Below the pieces are notes generated by a model. That model was not told the origin of the DNA and made no database searches. It saw only the letters and a program-made list of their open reading frames with translations. A stretch of DNA of 64,000 nt from Haemonchus contortus (lineage: Eukaryota > Nematoda > Chromadorea > Rhabditida > Trichostrongylidae): the NCBI GenBank assembly GCA_000469685.2, contig LS997566.1:44007442-44071441 (forward strand), given 5' to 3'. Of this stretch, positions 11,401 to 22,489 are shown one piece after another (position 1 is the first letter of the stretch; each line of letters begins with the position of its first letter). Both the position numbers and the translations under genes were made by a program.

Positions 11401-14400
11401 CCATTCTGGCTGCTTTCTCCGGAATCGCAAGAATCTGGGGTGACCTTATAATTATGAAACGCACTGTATTACGCTGCAGTTCAACAAGCGCTGTGGTGAT
11501 GGGATATGAATTTTAAGTGGATCCTCCACATGCAACTTCAAACAATAATAAGCACATTCGAGAGAGCGCAGACATCATCACAAAAATATGAGCTCAAATC
11601 TTCCAGCACTTTTTTGGTAACGTGAGCTTTGGTACCTATCCCTAACACGTCTCCAGCTTTGGGGGAAAGGGGCTTGGGCAGTAGAATCGGTTTTATGATA
11701 TCGAATCACCGCACGCGGCTGTCGCGGACCATTCGCTTTGCTCATTATTTTAGGCATAATTCTACTGTTAGTTCTTTCTTCAAGGATCTCTTACCTGCTG
11801 CTGCATTATGTTATATCCCTTCGCGCGCGGCGCCTCTCTCGCCGCGACGCGACAATTTTGATCCTACTGCATCACATCCAGGCCTGCGGTTTTGTTTTTG
11901 ATAACTCAAGAAAAGAAGCTCGTCTACGGGCAATAACAGTTACGGGCGGAGCTAACTTTCCCGCTTCCACTACTCCAAATAAAACTTGTGAGTAATCAGA
12001 GATCATACGGGAGAACAATCATTACTGCGTCCTCTATCGATGTCTATGCAAGATAAAACATAAACAGCATGTGGGCGCTTACCAACTCATGCCATCCACC
12101 TATGGCCAAGATCTACTTACTCTACATGGAATCCCCGAACTTAAATGATGAATCTGGTTAACCGCCCTTTCTTCTGCAAATACATAACAATAAATTAAGC
12201 CCGACCTCTTCGTGTTCACAGTGACTAGTGCTGACATCCAATCCATTTTCTCCTCAGCTGTCTTACAAATCATCGTGAACGTCCGAGTTAATTCTGGCTT
12301 TTCGCGAGATTCCAGGCGGAACGAGTGACGAAGAACTAGAACAATTATGATTCCAATGAGCTACAGCCCCAACCCCCTGAGGAAGAATCAAGGTACCAAG
12401 GAAAAGGTCCTTCCCGCAAATATTTCACGTGGGACCACAAAACCCAAAAACGTGGTTGTCACTCTGTCCTATTCTAATGCTATCCCTTCCTACATCTTAT
12501 GCTATAAAAGGTAATAGTCGAGAAAAACACTAGAATTCCTCACCATCACTGTCTTCAATGTCGACGATATCCATGAGATTAACGGTTATTCTTTCTTTGA
12601 ATTTGTATCCTTTATGTTTTTTACATAGAACCAGCAAATGATCAAATAAAAATATATGCCTGAAATAAAGTAATGCTACAAAATGCAACGCACAAAGGTA
12701 AATGACTTCTCATAAACGTTTTAAGCTAGCAAAAAACCAATTTCACAGCCTTGAAACTTTTTGAAATGAAATTCTCAAAGGGCTGGAGTACGTAGTTACG
12801 GTAATTTTCAGCCAATACCTGTAAATTAAGTAAGACAAGCTCCCTGCCCCACCCATAGTTCGAGGATCAGTGAAGTCTGGTCAATCTATCAATCAGTACG
12901 AAATTGAAACAAGTAAAGAATAATCTCATAAAATCAAAGGTTTATCTCAAAATTGAGCATCACTGGAAATTTTTGTCCCAAGCCTGTGGGCCGCATCGAT
13001 TCAGATCTGTTAAAGCCCATCACCAAGCCTTCATTCTTTGAATGTTAGTCAGTCTCGCAAAAGTCTCACCTCTCAGTCTTCCACCGCCCTTTCCGTATTA
13101 TCTCCGGGGAAAATGTCAAAGATGGCCGAACCATTTGCAGATCTCCTTCTGAATACAAACACGTTCAATAATACATAGTGTCGTGGGAAGGGAATTAATG
13201 AAACCTCCGAATTTCCTCACGTTTTATTAGCTCGGAACACGTCTTCCCTATAGGGTTGCCTTCAAAGCCTTCAATGCTTCTCTGGATTTCTTGTATTCGA
13301 CTAAGCTGCGAGATTCTTGAGTCGTATCGGTTGAAAAGCTCACTATAATAATTGGAATAATTGGGAATCCGACTGTATTTTGAACGGAATGTGCAAAATG
13401 CATGGAAAAGACAAGTCGAAGATAAAGTACCACTCACGATCTATTTTTGATCATCGTCAGACCATTGTGATCAATCGTTTGTTCCAGTTGATTGCCAACT
13501 GTTGTCAAATACAACTTTGAGTTCTGAAGTACCGCTGTGCAGTAAAGTACAGTGAAAGTCTGGAGTAGGCACAAGTTTTCGAAAAACGAAGTAACAAATG
13601 GGAGCACCTGCAGTTCAGTACGATCTTCTTCATTGTGGGAGTGTTTGAGGAGTTTCTGAAACAGAATACTGTAATGCCATTCATGGGACCAAAGAAAGAA
13701 TTAGTGATCCCACTCAAGAAAGTTTATTTGAGAACAATTCGAAACCGAGGCAAAGACGGTAATAACAGAAAAAAAAACTGCCAAAATATCTCAAAATTAC
13801 CGGCTACTACAGTCGACTGCGGAAAAAGTGTGTGGCGCAACCCAAACTTACTGACCACCTGCCAATTATTCACTATTCTGAACTTTCGGGAGAACTTTCC
13901 AGGGGTGATATCAATACTGCACTATCACAGGCATGACATAGATATTGAATGACTGGATCAATACCCGCCCAGGCTATACAAGCCTTCGAAATCTCCGGTC
14001 ATCTGGTACAAAACTCGCCAGGGAGGACGAAGCTACTGTCTTGAATATCATCGGCTGTCCATCGCAAGACATGTATAGGAGAATACCCAACCAATACGCC
14101 TTACGATTCTGAATAGAAGTCGTGCGGGGGCCTACCCAAAAAAGGATTGTCCTGAAGACTTAGAAGCTGAGGACTCCCTCGGAAATGGTACTCAAAACAG
14201 TTCTGATCGCATGGCTCTTCCTATGCCTTCACCTCTGCCCACCCACAAGTTCTTTCTGAATAAAACTCACATTTACATATTCCAAATAACGAAAGAAATG
14301 TATCAACGGTGCATGGAGCAGTGTAGGTAGCACATACTTCATGGCTAAACGGAATGTTGGTCCATCTAGAGTGACACTATAGGAACGATCATCGGTCTGA

Positions 14401-17400
14401 AAATATCATATAGGAATTACCACAAATAAGCATAATTCCAGATGATGACTGACATCGAATAAAGCAGCATAATGCTTGTTTTCCAACAACTCTTCTATGG
14501 TTTTAGTGATGACCGGCGTCAGAATCTGTTCCGGTTCGTCGTCGCGGCCACGTTTCAAGTAAGCCACATATCTGAGAATGGACTTCTTGGGGTAAATGTA
14601 ACGGGGGGGGGGGGGGGGGGGGCCCAAGAATAGAAAAGAAAGGTAAGAAAATTTGTAAAAAATGGAGAAGATTACAAAACTCCTCGATCAACACTTACCC
14701 GTCAAACTCGTATGCCTCCGCCAGTTCCCATAAACCCATTCCAATGCAGGGCGAATCACTCATTTCTATAGAGTCTTCAAGTGTTCGTTCCATTTTCATC
14801 GTCAGTTCATGAATTTCTGCCAGGTTTCCAAATAGAAGACGAAGATAAACCTTGAAGATGGGGTTATTTTAATGTGAAAATCCAAGCTCACTTATGAATT
14901 CACTGGTACCGTAGAAGTGTACGTTACAAATATAGTAGAAAACTGTAATAATATCAAACGGTCTATATGAGGCAAATCTAACCTTGTCTTCATCCTGTAG
15001 AACACTTTCCAATCTCCGGCGGAACACATTTACTTGATTCAGTTCTCGAAGATAGAGACGTTCTTCTTTCAGGAAGTCGCTCGCTATCTGAAACACACGT
15101 GATTATGGAAATTCAAGAAGTTGCCGGAACTACGTTCTAGAGGAATGCTCCTGAAGAGAAAGATTGAAAACAGAGGGATTTTTTGATTATTCCAAAAGAC
15201 TAAGTAAATCTCATTCTTCATAGCTCAAATGAATCTAGAGAAAAATCACAAAAACGATCAATTGTATAGGAAAGAAAAAATGGCTTCAAAGTGAGACACC
15301 CACGAAGACCTGTGAATTAGGAACTCGAGTTTTATTGATTATATAGTGAAGCTCTAGCGATTAAGGCATTTGAGTATGGTGGAATCTTTTTACAAGACTC
15401 ATGGTGTAAAAAGAAAATGAGAATGCTCCTCTTAGCCCACACCAGGCCAACTGACCGATTCGTATGACGTGTACTTCTGTTCCTCGTCGTCAGAGTCGTC
15501 GAGATCGAACTCGTAGAAGTTCGAAAGGAATCCGCCGGGCGACTGGTCTTCTTCATCATTCTTCAGCGAGTTTGACAACTGCATCAGGGCCTGAGCAACG
15601 AATAAATAAATAAAAAAGAATATCTGGTCTTTGGAGACGAGAGAAATGACCTTTTGTTCGCTACGGTTTCAAACATTTGACCAACGGGTGCACGTCAATG
15701 CGCGCGTCCTTCCAAACTAGGTCACGCCGCAGCCTCGCACGCGACGTGTCAGCCCGCGATCTTTGACAAACGTCGCAGTTGTCAGTGGGGTATGCGAATT
15801 GCGCTCGGTCCACGGCAGACAGCTCATAGAGAAGATAACACGGACAAAGGCAAATCATTCACTCTACCTACAAGTGGTGGTACTGTAATATCACCTCGAG
15901 ACCACAGTGGGCTGCGCCGCGCGCGAAGTGGGCGAGTGACCTACTTTTGACGGACGCGCGCGACGGACGTTCTCCCTGGACCAACGTGTTGCGAAAAAAT
16001 TTGTACTTGCACAGAAGAACAAGAGTTGGAGCACTTCCGCTCTCACTTCCATGATTGTTTTGTCCTTCGTGTTCATTTTCTAAGCATTATCTAGTGTTGA
16101 AGCCGAGAAGCCCGGAAGGCCTAGAATGGTGTGGGCCGATCCGATGTTGAATATGCTCGGCTAATAATGGAGCTGATGTGCACAGGACCGAAATGGGCAA
16201 CTCGAGCCGAATTCGAATTTTTATTAAAACCTTCGAGGCGCCAGTTTGATAATGCTGAGAAAATGGACACGAAGAGCTAAACAAGCACAAAATTGATCCT
16301 ACGTAGTTTCACAAGCGCTTTTCAGAGTGAGTACTCTTTGCCGATGGTTCTCTTCCACTGATGGAGGACTTTTTCTCTCAAGCTTTACGAGTGGAAGCAT
16401 CGCAGAATCTGAGTGATAAGTTTAACGCTCACCTTATCCGCACTCAGCGCGATTTTCAAATTTTGAAGATTGATTTTCTTATCGGAATTTCGGATATTTT
16501 TCACATAATTGCCAGTCCATTTCATAATGTCCTTAAAGAAGCACATAGGGGTCCTGTCCATCTAATGTACGAATACATTTCTGAGATAAACCGAACCTCA
16601 GAGATTCCCTCACAAATCGCTATCAAGTAGTAGGCCATTTTATCTATCTCTTTGTCCTTTTCTCGATCTTTTTTATCCTTTTCACGTCCTAAGTTGTCCT
16701 GAAAGCTCATCACATCGTTATGAGACAACGAAAAAAGCCGAAAGCCATCAACAACAAATATAACAACAATAACATAAACAATATAACAATAAACAATAAT
16801 CATAATACCTGATAATGAAGTAATAAGAAGAAATACGAAAAGATTAGAAAAATAATGGTACAGTACATACATGACATCGCTTACCTTGATAATGGTAGTC
16901 ATTTTATGGTGAAGTTCGTGAGGTAGCCGTGATGCACCAAACCTGCTCGTATGGAATTTCCGACTGCTTATGGCATGGTTATACATCGCATCCCAAGCAT
17001 CCTTAACACCAACAAAAAATTTTTCGAAACTTCGCGAATACTTGAACCAGAAAAAATGTTCCAAGAAAAGTTGTACCGCTCTAGTCTCAATTTTTGACGG
17101 AGTATTCCCTGTACTATCTTTAAAATCGTTTTCCAATAGGTCCCGCCGACGTTTTCTTTCAGAGGTTCAGGTTGACGATTTCGCCCATGTATCAGGAACT
17201 TAATTTCTTATGGGAATACCCAAATACTCCGGGAAGATATCCATTTCTCTCCAAACTATCTTCGACTGACTGATCTGATTCAATTAGCCCGAATCGTCAT
17301 AGTCCTGGTTCCAATCCAATCAATCCAGTTTACTATCAGTAGTTGTTAAGGGCTCTTCTCATCGATGGACCTTTACAATCGATGAGAAGTTGTGATCATC

Positions 17401-18439
17401 ACGAGATAAAGGAACCATACTCGAAGACCTTGAGAAATCTCCATCAAACTCTGTGGCCCCTTAGGAGAGCTAGATGATGTAACTATCGAAGCTATTTCCG
17501 TGGAACACACGGAAATCCCCAAAATGGGAGATCCCTTTCTATAATTCCTCGGAGAGAAGTGTGCACTTCTGCATTTCAACTACTGCTAAACGTTTACAAA
17601 AGCTAACTTCAAAAGAGCAAAAGAGAAAATACTTGAAATTGATTAACCCATTCAGAAACCTTCACGCATGATTTTCTCGCAAAAGAATAAGGCACCACCT
17701 TATCTTGAGTATAGCAACGTTGTTAGAGAAGAAGAACAGTGGGGGGGGGGGGGGGGGGAGGGTAGGAGAGTAGAAAGGGTAGGAACAGGGTAGAAACATT
17801 TTAAGGATAAAAGGATAAATGATAAAGTTTTTGCCGTTAATCAATCCCGCCTGAGGGATGCGCCCCCACACTCGACTTCCATTCAGAATCGTAATGGCGT
17901 AATGAGTGCGTATGTGGCCTATACAATGACTTGCGGCGTCCAGCCGATGTACAAGTCAGGGCTTTCATCCTCCCAGACGAGTCTGGTACCAATTCACCAA
18001 CCCCGGGGGGATGGAAAGCTTGGTTGGCCTAGGCGGGCATCGATCTGGGATTCGAACCCCTGACCGTGCGTGTGATATAGTGCGCCACTTGCTACTACAC
18101 CACCTCCGCCCTTGAAACATTATAAGAGTAGAAACAAACTCTTCGCCGAGTGAAAAAATATTGAGAAGTTTTGATCAGAAATAAGAAATATGGAATTAAC
18201 TTCACCTTAGTAATCCAGTGACAAGACGCTGGAAAGAGCTTACGAGCAGCCTTGTCCATATCCACAACACTGGATGTCTTCTGCTCCAATATCTACAACT
18301 CGTACTACCTTACAATTCAAATCAAGTAATGAAGATGTCAAATGTGGCTAACCTCGGTGACAATCTGACTGACGAGATCTCGGATGTGTAACACAGCATC
18401 GTGATCAATCGCCATTCCAGGGTGCACTGTGCCACAAAG
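2484..18439 (-). CDS. sos-1: Son of sevenless orthologue, Ras/Rac guanine nucleotide exchange factor
   Basis: SOS proteins link receptor tyrosine kinases to Ras at the membrane by exchanging GDP for GTP. I read 29 coding segments on the minus strand, about 1120 residues, in the SOS domain order: paired histone fold, DH, PH, REM, Cdc25. Exons, 5' to 3': 18439-18353, 18292-18206, ~17160-16885, 16698-16597, 16531-16433, 15590-15456, 15087-14983, 14850-14699, 14571-14454, 14396-14271, 13655-13608, 13523-13438, 13372-13221, 13148-13070, 12659-12544, 12335-12206, 9007-8924, 8716-8597, 8458-8321, 8249-8118, 7398-7248, 7182-7081, 7024-6944, 6308-6180, 5749-5669, 5604-5503, 4882-4765, 3427-3336, 2630-2484. 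Junctions are GT-AG and phases agree, except that the 5' edge and interior of the ~17 kb exon are uncertain. The first coding exon and the proline-rich Grb2-binding tail were not found. The tail may lie left of the window. Confidence 0.95.
2945..3175 (+). repeat. SINE copy lacking the tRNA head
   Basis: Body (GACTCGTCTG, CACTGACTTG, ATTCTGAATG) and TTTATCCTTT tail in plus orientation. It lies between the last two sos-1 exons found and is 5'-truncated. Confidence 0.7.
6465..6770 (+). repeat. dispersed repeat, family R, in a sos-1 intron
   Basis: GGACGAGCTGT, then ATGTGTGTGCCATTGCGTAC and later AGAGAGAAGTCTAAGAATTC. Related blocks lie at 30060-30540 (+) and 60040-60260 (-). Not assigned to a known class. 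Confidence 0.5.
7248..9007 (-). other. sos-1: sos-1 segment: REM domain (allosteric Ras site)
   Basis: Five exons cover the Ras exchanger motif. Landmarks: [16 protein letters not shown] at 8.7 kb (near-identical to human), [46 protein letters not shown] and [14 protein letters not shown]. The exon at 8249-8118 has a glycine-rich stretch ([19 protein letters not shown]) that vertebrate SOS lacks at this point. REM binds Ras-GTP allosterically and stabilises the catalytic hairpin. The intron between 8118 and 7398 holds a complete SINE. Confidence 0.94.
7567..7853 (-). repeat. tRNA-derived SINE copy in a sos-1 intron
   Basis: Full head, body and tail in minus orientation, diverged by small deletions in the body. 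It lies in the intron between exons 8118 and 7398. Confidence 0.8.
9684..11207 (+). pseudogene. decayed Tc3-family transposase (DD34E type)
   Basis: Reading from the ATG at 9684, segments of a Tc3 transposase can be followed through several frames. They include an N-terminal helix-turn-helix beginning [20 protein letters not shown] around the first catalytic Asp, a stretch resembling WRDLRKEP and [16 protein letters not shown] with the second Asp, and [16 protein letters not shown] with the Glu. The frame ends at IGAIDY. Stops and frameshifts break it (for example near 9846 and around 10160-10240), and a GC-rich palindrome splits it right after QQDNASI. It is inactive. Confidence 0.88.
10415..10955. 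mobile_element. GC-rich palindromic (foldback) element, 541 bp, with 3-bp target duplication
   Basis: The ends are perfect inverted repeats (GGCATCTTTCATAGTCCACG), continued by arms made of a 12-base palindromic unit, GGTCGCGCGAYC and variants. ATC at 10412-10414 is repeated at 10956-10958. Removing the element plus one ATC restores the Tc3 reading through the QQDNASIHVS motif, which proves an insertion. A non-palindromic spacer lies near 10594-10655. The right arm (about 300 bp) is longer than the left (about 180 bp) because it has more unit copies. It has no coding capacity. A related 102-bp copy is at 63440. Confidence 0.85.
12206..13148 (-). other. sos-1: sos-1 segment: PH domain
   Basis: Three exons (13148-13070, 12659-12544, 12335-12206) form a pleckstrin homology domain. 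Landmarks: [15 protein letters not shown] (SOS: RHIFLFDGLMICCKS), then the C-terminal helix with the signature [12 protein letters not shown] (SOS: SAEEKNNWMAAL). All three junctions preserve phase. In SOS this domain binds phosphatidic acid and PIP2 and blocks the DH active site. The following intron (12205-9008, 3.2 kb) is the largest in the gene and holds the Tc3-like element. Confidence 0.92.
13950..14165 (+). repeat. diverged SINE copy in a sos-1 intron
   Basis: Plus orientation. Only body motifs remain (ATCAATACCCGCCCAGGC, TTACGATTCTGAATAGAAG). It is old and head-less. Confidence 0.5.
14603..14622 (+). repeat. G20 homopolymer tract
   Basis: Twenty G in a row in a sos-1 intron. On the coding strand it is C20, about 30 bases upstream of the acceptor at 14571. 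Confidence 0.95.
15685..15985. repeat. GC-rich imperfect inverted repeat in a sos-1 intron
   Basis: GCGCGCGTCC...TAGGTCAC at 15698-15727 is echoed in inverse orientation by GTGACCTA...GGACGCGCGC at 15936-15962, and both lie beside ACCAACG. Probably a degraded foldback or two inverted repeat copies. Confidence 0.4.
17741..17758 (+). repeat. G18 homopolymer tract
   Basis: Eighteen G in a row in a sos-1 intron, next to the SINE at 17805. Confidence 0.95.
17805..18112 (-). repeat. tRNA-derived SINE, best copy, in a sos-1 intron
   Basis: Read on the minus strand, the element begins GGGCGGAGGTGGTGTAGTAG (A-box-like) and has the B box GGGGTTCGAATCCC (complement of 18047-18060). A body of about 200 bases follows. 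It ends in an AT-rich tail with repeated TTATCC. This head-body-tail order with internal pol III boxes marks a tRNA-derived SINE. Related copies recur across the window in both orientations. Confidence 0.85.
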
Positions 18440-18471
18440 CTGAATAGAAATTAACTTTATTGGAATCTTAT

Positions 18472-18540
18472 CCGGGATTCGAACTCGGGACTATGCGTAT
18501 ATGATGAGGCGCCACTTGCCACTACACCACATTCGCCCCA
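18472..18540 (-). repeat. SINE fragment: tRNA-like head only
   Basis: On the minus strand, GGGGCGAATGTGGTGTAGTG through GAGTTCGAATCCCGG. It keeps the A and B boxes without the body and lies just upstream of the first sos-1 exon found. Confidence 0.65.
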
Positions 18541-19274
18541 TTTTATCATTAGTAGATTCTTGAACTTTGTTTTCCCTCGCTGAAACAAATAAAAGCGTTG
18601 AAACATAGGATCCCTATCCACTATCCATTAATCCCTGTTCTTCTGCAATCCTCTTTCCCAGTGTCTCTAAAAATGAATGTAAAGTCTTTTAACTTGCAAA
18701 CTCCCACTCGAACTTTTCTAGGCGATGTTCCCGAGGTTGTATCTGAATTCTTTCAGAAGTTCGTTTCATTGGTTCTGATTGTGCCCTATAGGTTCGAAGG
18801 ATCCCACACATGACATTGCAGACGTCGCCGATTATAAGCCCACATCCTTTGTTTATAAAGAAGGACCAATCTGATCTGGGTGATTCCTCGGAATGTATGG
18901 AGCTTACGCAAATGTGAAGAAGAACCCACATTCTTGACATTCACCCACAACACATTGACGAAAATCGTTTTTGCCGTCTACCTCATACTACACTTCCGAT
19001 GGATCATGACCCATAAGACGAACACCTGTTCTGCATGCTAGCCCACCTTCACGGAGTTTTAGAAAGAACTGTGACGTTACAAAACATTTTGATGATAATC
19101 CAACAGTTTTTCATATGACAACCTACCGAATTCCCAAATGGAGGCATTCATCACTCGACATTTCATGGGAGACAATCGTAAACAAGTATCAAACCCGTGA
19201 TTAGAATAAAAAGGATTCAAATGAAGAAATTACCCAGCTGAATTTCATACTGAATCCATGTAAATAAATGAAAT

Positions 19275-19572
19275 GAGAAGATGAGGTCTTCAAACCTAAC
19301 CAAGCCATTGCCTGGAATGCGCCCTGCATTCGACTTCTATTCAAAATGATAGCGGCGGTCTGAATGCATATGTGGCATACACAATAATTTGTGGTGGCCA
19401 ACATATGTGTCAAAGCTTTCATTTTCCCAGACGAGTCTCCTATCAATTAATCGAACCCGCATGGAAATAATGCTTGGTTAGCCTGGACGACACCGATCCA
19501 GGATTCGATCCCCGGACAAACATGCGATTGTTCAGGCTACTGGCCTTCATCCTCATCACCTGCGCTCTTTTT
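19275..19572 (-). repeat. diverged tRNA-derived SINE copy
   Basis: Minus orientation; a B-box remnant (GGGGATCGAATCC) and the body motif ATGCGCCCTGCATTCGACTT (on the + strand) are clear. Confidence 0.7.
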
Positions 19573-21795
19573 ACAAGAATTTTTTCTGTAAATAAATCTC
19601 GATCAGTACACAATCATAAACTGAGGACTCCAGAGAAGAGAAAGGGCCCCTGAGTGGACAGCTAACTGACTAAAAGTCCCGGAACATTTACAAGTATAAA
19701 AAATTGGAGGAAAATGATTACCCGTAGCTCTGGTCCCAGCAAAAAAAGTGAGACATCATTCATCACTAATTGACCCCTTTTCTTGATGACTGATTGAAAC
19801 AATGGGGAAGCAGAAAAGCATCAAAGTTCTACATTGCACCTGCTCTCGTATTTGCACTATTCACTATCAGACAAAGAAAACAGTTGTTTCAATCAGATGG
19901 GCCGTAAATAACGTCACCTTTGCGTCATTATGCAGCCCTGATGGGTGTCCTATTACATTATCGAACATATACGCACAATCATCGTCGTTTCACTAAGCGC
20001 TGACATCGATTAGTGTAACATCAATCAAACTCCACAATCTCACGCAGACATCCGAACGCGAGACCGAAGGGTTTATGGTGATACTTCTTCAGCTACTACA
20101 TATGTGCTGAGTTCCACATACGTTAATAGAAGACCAGATAACGGTGGTGGCATGACGGTTCCCATACGGTCTTAATACACAGTCCTTGCCTCTATCCATC
20201 CCGACTAAACGATTGTGACAGTCCCTCGATACGTTTTCCTCTGTGACCAAACCATTACTCCTCTACAAACGGTTAAAAACTTTAGGGCTTTGTTCCCTTC
20301 TCCCTTCTATTCTAAGGCCCTATAGCTGGATTCAAAAACAAGGCATGTGATGTTGACCAAGTGGTATTGGGATGCGCCGTATATTCAAATCCTTTTCACA
20401 TTTGGAATGCTACGGGGTGTGTATTTTGTCCGGCATCGATACAATGATTTCCGAAAGTATCCGCTGTTTGATAGAATTCCGGCACCCTCCTCCCTTCCCC
20501 TTAGGCTACAACTCATCCCAGAGAAACGGCAGACTTCGTGGCCCAATCCAGTCCTTGCATACAGATTCATGATAACCGCTCTGACGGTACTGCTCCTACT
20601 CCTTCAGCAGAGATTTTTACTGGGCTACGCGGGGCTTGCCAACATGCTTTTGTTCTATAAGATTCATTGTAATAGATTCTAGCTGACTGGTCTAGACAAG
20701 CGGCACACTTCTCAATGAATGCAGCCGTACGGCTTGTCAGAATGTCCATAGGAGCATAAAACTGCCTGCGTTGGCACCTCCAGCTCCTCTTTGTGGTGCA
20801 GGCCTAACGAAGGCAAAAGTTAGTAGTCTCTCTTGGGCCGCCCGAGTTGACCTAGTTTCGTCATAGTGACCCCTCAGATGCAATTTTGAGTCAGCAGCTA
20901 ACCCAGAAGTAACACCTGGTTCACATCCCTGCAGTGGCTCTCCAAGACAGCTGCGGTGGTTGCTTGATGCACTGGAATTTGGGCTGCTTTTACGGGACCA
21001 TTAAAGAAACTAAAGCACATGATGCAAAAGCGATAAAAACGGTCATGGCGGCGACTGCCCATCGAGCTGGAATCTAGGGAATGCATCAGCATTTTAAAAT
21101 GAAGCATTCCTTTCGACTCAACACCTGGCTCAGGATCGTTTTAAGTAAAACGATTACACAGTTGGGGAGCGGTCTATTAAGAAGAAATCTAATACATTTA
21201 AAACGGATTCACCTGATAGATTCGCTCAACGAACACATTTGCCCAGACATTTTGGCTAGCCGTCATCCGTCCGCTGCTTATCGAGGACGTATCACATGTG
21301 GAATGAGGACTCATCGGATTCATAGGAGAATAAAAATATACTACAGCATACAATAAACATGAAAGCGAATAAGGCACAGGGTTATTCGAAGGCACTCGGT
21401 TCGTGGATAAGGCACAGGAAAAACTTGCTTCACATAAATCTGAAAAAACTGAAGATTTCAATTGAAAATGGAAAACTTCTGGTAGCAAATGCGACACAGA
21501 AGTGATCAATATTTGAATTACGAATTCTCATACCACGACGAAAACCACTGCGAGATAGAACAGTCGACAGAGAATGATGACAGCAATAAGTAAAAACAGA
21601 AAACAAGTGATAAGATAGCGTCCAGAAGTTTCGGTTGGCAATTTCACGGAATAGATTCAGAAGATGGAATGACGAAATCTGCCATCTTTTTAGAAGCAGC
21701 GAGAAACCTACAGTACTCCACTAACAATTAGAAATCGCATTCGAACATATGTAGAAGAGTTCCATGTACGGCTTTCTATGAACCTCGGCATGATT
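19573..21795. other. presumed 5' side of sos-1, no supported gene
   Basis: The first sos-1 exon and promoter probably lie in or near this interval but were not recognised. The stretch 20300-21060 is richer in GC and in overlapping ORFs on both strands, and may be a decayed retroelement. No reverse transcriptase motif was seen. Confidence 0.3.
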
Positions 21796-21975
21796 ATATT
21801 ATGAGTTTGTTGTTGTCTTGAACTTAGTGGGTTGGTGGAGACGTTTGGTCGGATAATCACAGATTGATATGATCCTTTCAGGCTCTGAAGGAGGCGATTC
21901 CGCCGAAACGTCAGCCTAATAAAGGTTATTTAAAAACCTCGTGAAGAGTTCAAGACAACAACAAACTCATAATAT
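21796..21975. mobile_element. 180-bp MITE with 27-bp inverted repeats
   Basis: The left end ATTATGAGTTTGTTGTTGTC (on to TTGAACT) is matched exactly by its complement at the right end. The interior is non-coding. The TA-rich borders make the target duplication ambiguous (TA or ATA). Confidence 0.85.
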
Positions 21976-22489
21976 GTAGAAGAGTATTGTTCATGTAAAA
22001 TCAGTCAGAAGATCATGAATAGAAGGGAAAAGCTCTAGCACGCATATTGATTCGTCGGAAAACAATAACAATCAATAAGGCTTAATAGGTCCCGAAAATA
22101 GAAGAGATGAGACGAGCTATTGCGAAATGTTTTCTAGTAAACAAAAACAAAAAACAAACTCTACACAGAGATTTGTTCCCAGAGGCTTTTTAAGTAGTGA
22201 CGCGACATTTCAGCAACAAAATTCTCATCTGCAATCATGCAAATAGTCATCAGCCCATATTTTGAGTAAGAAAAAGGATTACAACAAGCTACGTTCAGGA
22301 CCCGCAAGTACTGGACAGCTTTTACAGTGCCCTTACATGAACTATTAATTTCTCTCATAACCGTAGTTGGAAATGAATGATTCCCGGGCCACAGTGCCTC
22401 AAGATTCTCTGGAAGGCTGTGAGCTCAGCTTATACTCGAAAACATGAGAGAACTATAAGAACACTTGATAAATAATATAAATACTACAG

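Larger units (their letters stand above)
9376..11466 (+). mobile_element. Tc3-like transposon, interrupted by a nested palindromic element
   Basis: TA target duplications (9374-9375, 11467-11468) flank terminal inverted repeats that start CAGTGCGTTTCATAATTATA. A second copy of the same motif lies about 176 bases inside each end (near 9557 and 11250, with CACCGTTTCATAATTATAAG). This two-site arrangement is that of C. elegans Tc3, which has terminal and internal transposase-binding sites. The element lies in the 3.2-kb intron of sos-1 (12205-9008), in opposite orientation to the gene. It includes a 541-bp insertion, so the original element was about 1.55 kb. Confidence 0.9.
13221..15087 (-). 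other. sos-1: sos-1 segment: DH (Dbl homology) domain
   Basis: Seven exons give the Dbl homology fold. Landmarks: [15 protein letters not shown] (SOS: YIRELNLIIKVF), NLAEIHEL (SOS: IVDIHEL), [17 protein letters not shown] (SOS: EAVQYVLPRLLLAPVYH), and [13 protein letters not shown] at the end of the last helix. A 48-bp micro-exon (13655-13608) encodes a [16 protein letters not shown] segment. The family acts on Rac in some complexes. The 20-G tract at 14603-14622 lies in the intron about 30 bases upstream of the acceptor used at 14571. On the coding strand it reads as a C run where a pyrimidine tract would sit. Confidence 0.92.
15456..18439 (-). other. sos-1: sos-1 segment: N-terminal paired histone-fold region
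   Basis: Six exons encode the part that aligns with the SOS histone-fold module. Landmarks: [10 protein letters not shown] near 18.43 kb (SOS has QVHPT), [12 protein letters not shown] at 18.2 kb, a basic RKRRR linker at 17.15 kb, then [21 protein letters not shown] across the 65-bp intron between 16597 and 16531. The exon at 15590-15456 carries an acidic stretch (DLDDSDDEE), as found before the DH domain in SOS. In the family this region folds onto the DH-PH module and helps autoinhibition and membrane binding. The ~17160-16885 exon is longer than its human counterpart and may hide another intron. Confidence 0.85.

Noticed and set aside
16522..17136. 204-codon minus-strand ORF as a single exon
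   Set aside because: It fuses two sos-1 exons with the intervening intron. SOS alignment and GT-AG sites support splitting it at 16885/16698 and again at 16597.
18040..18112. tRNA gene candidate (also at 790-862, 7800-7853 and 18472-18540)
   Set aside because: A and B boxes are present, but no cloverleaf with paired acceptor stem can be formed, and each sits at the head of a repeated SINE body.
20347..20682. 111-codon plus-strand ORF with hydrophobic stretch
   Set aside because: Overlapped by ORFs on both strands, with no signal or family motif. It may be part of a decayed repeat.
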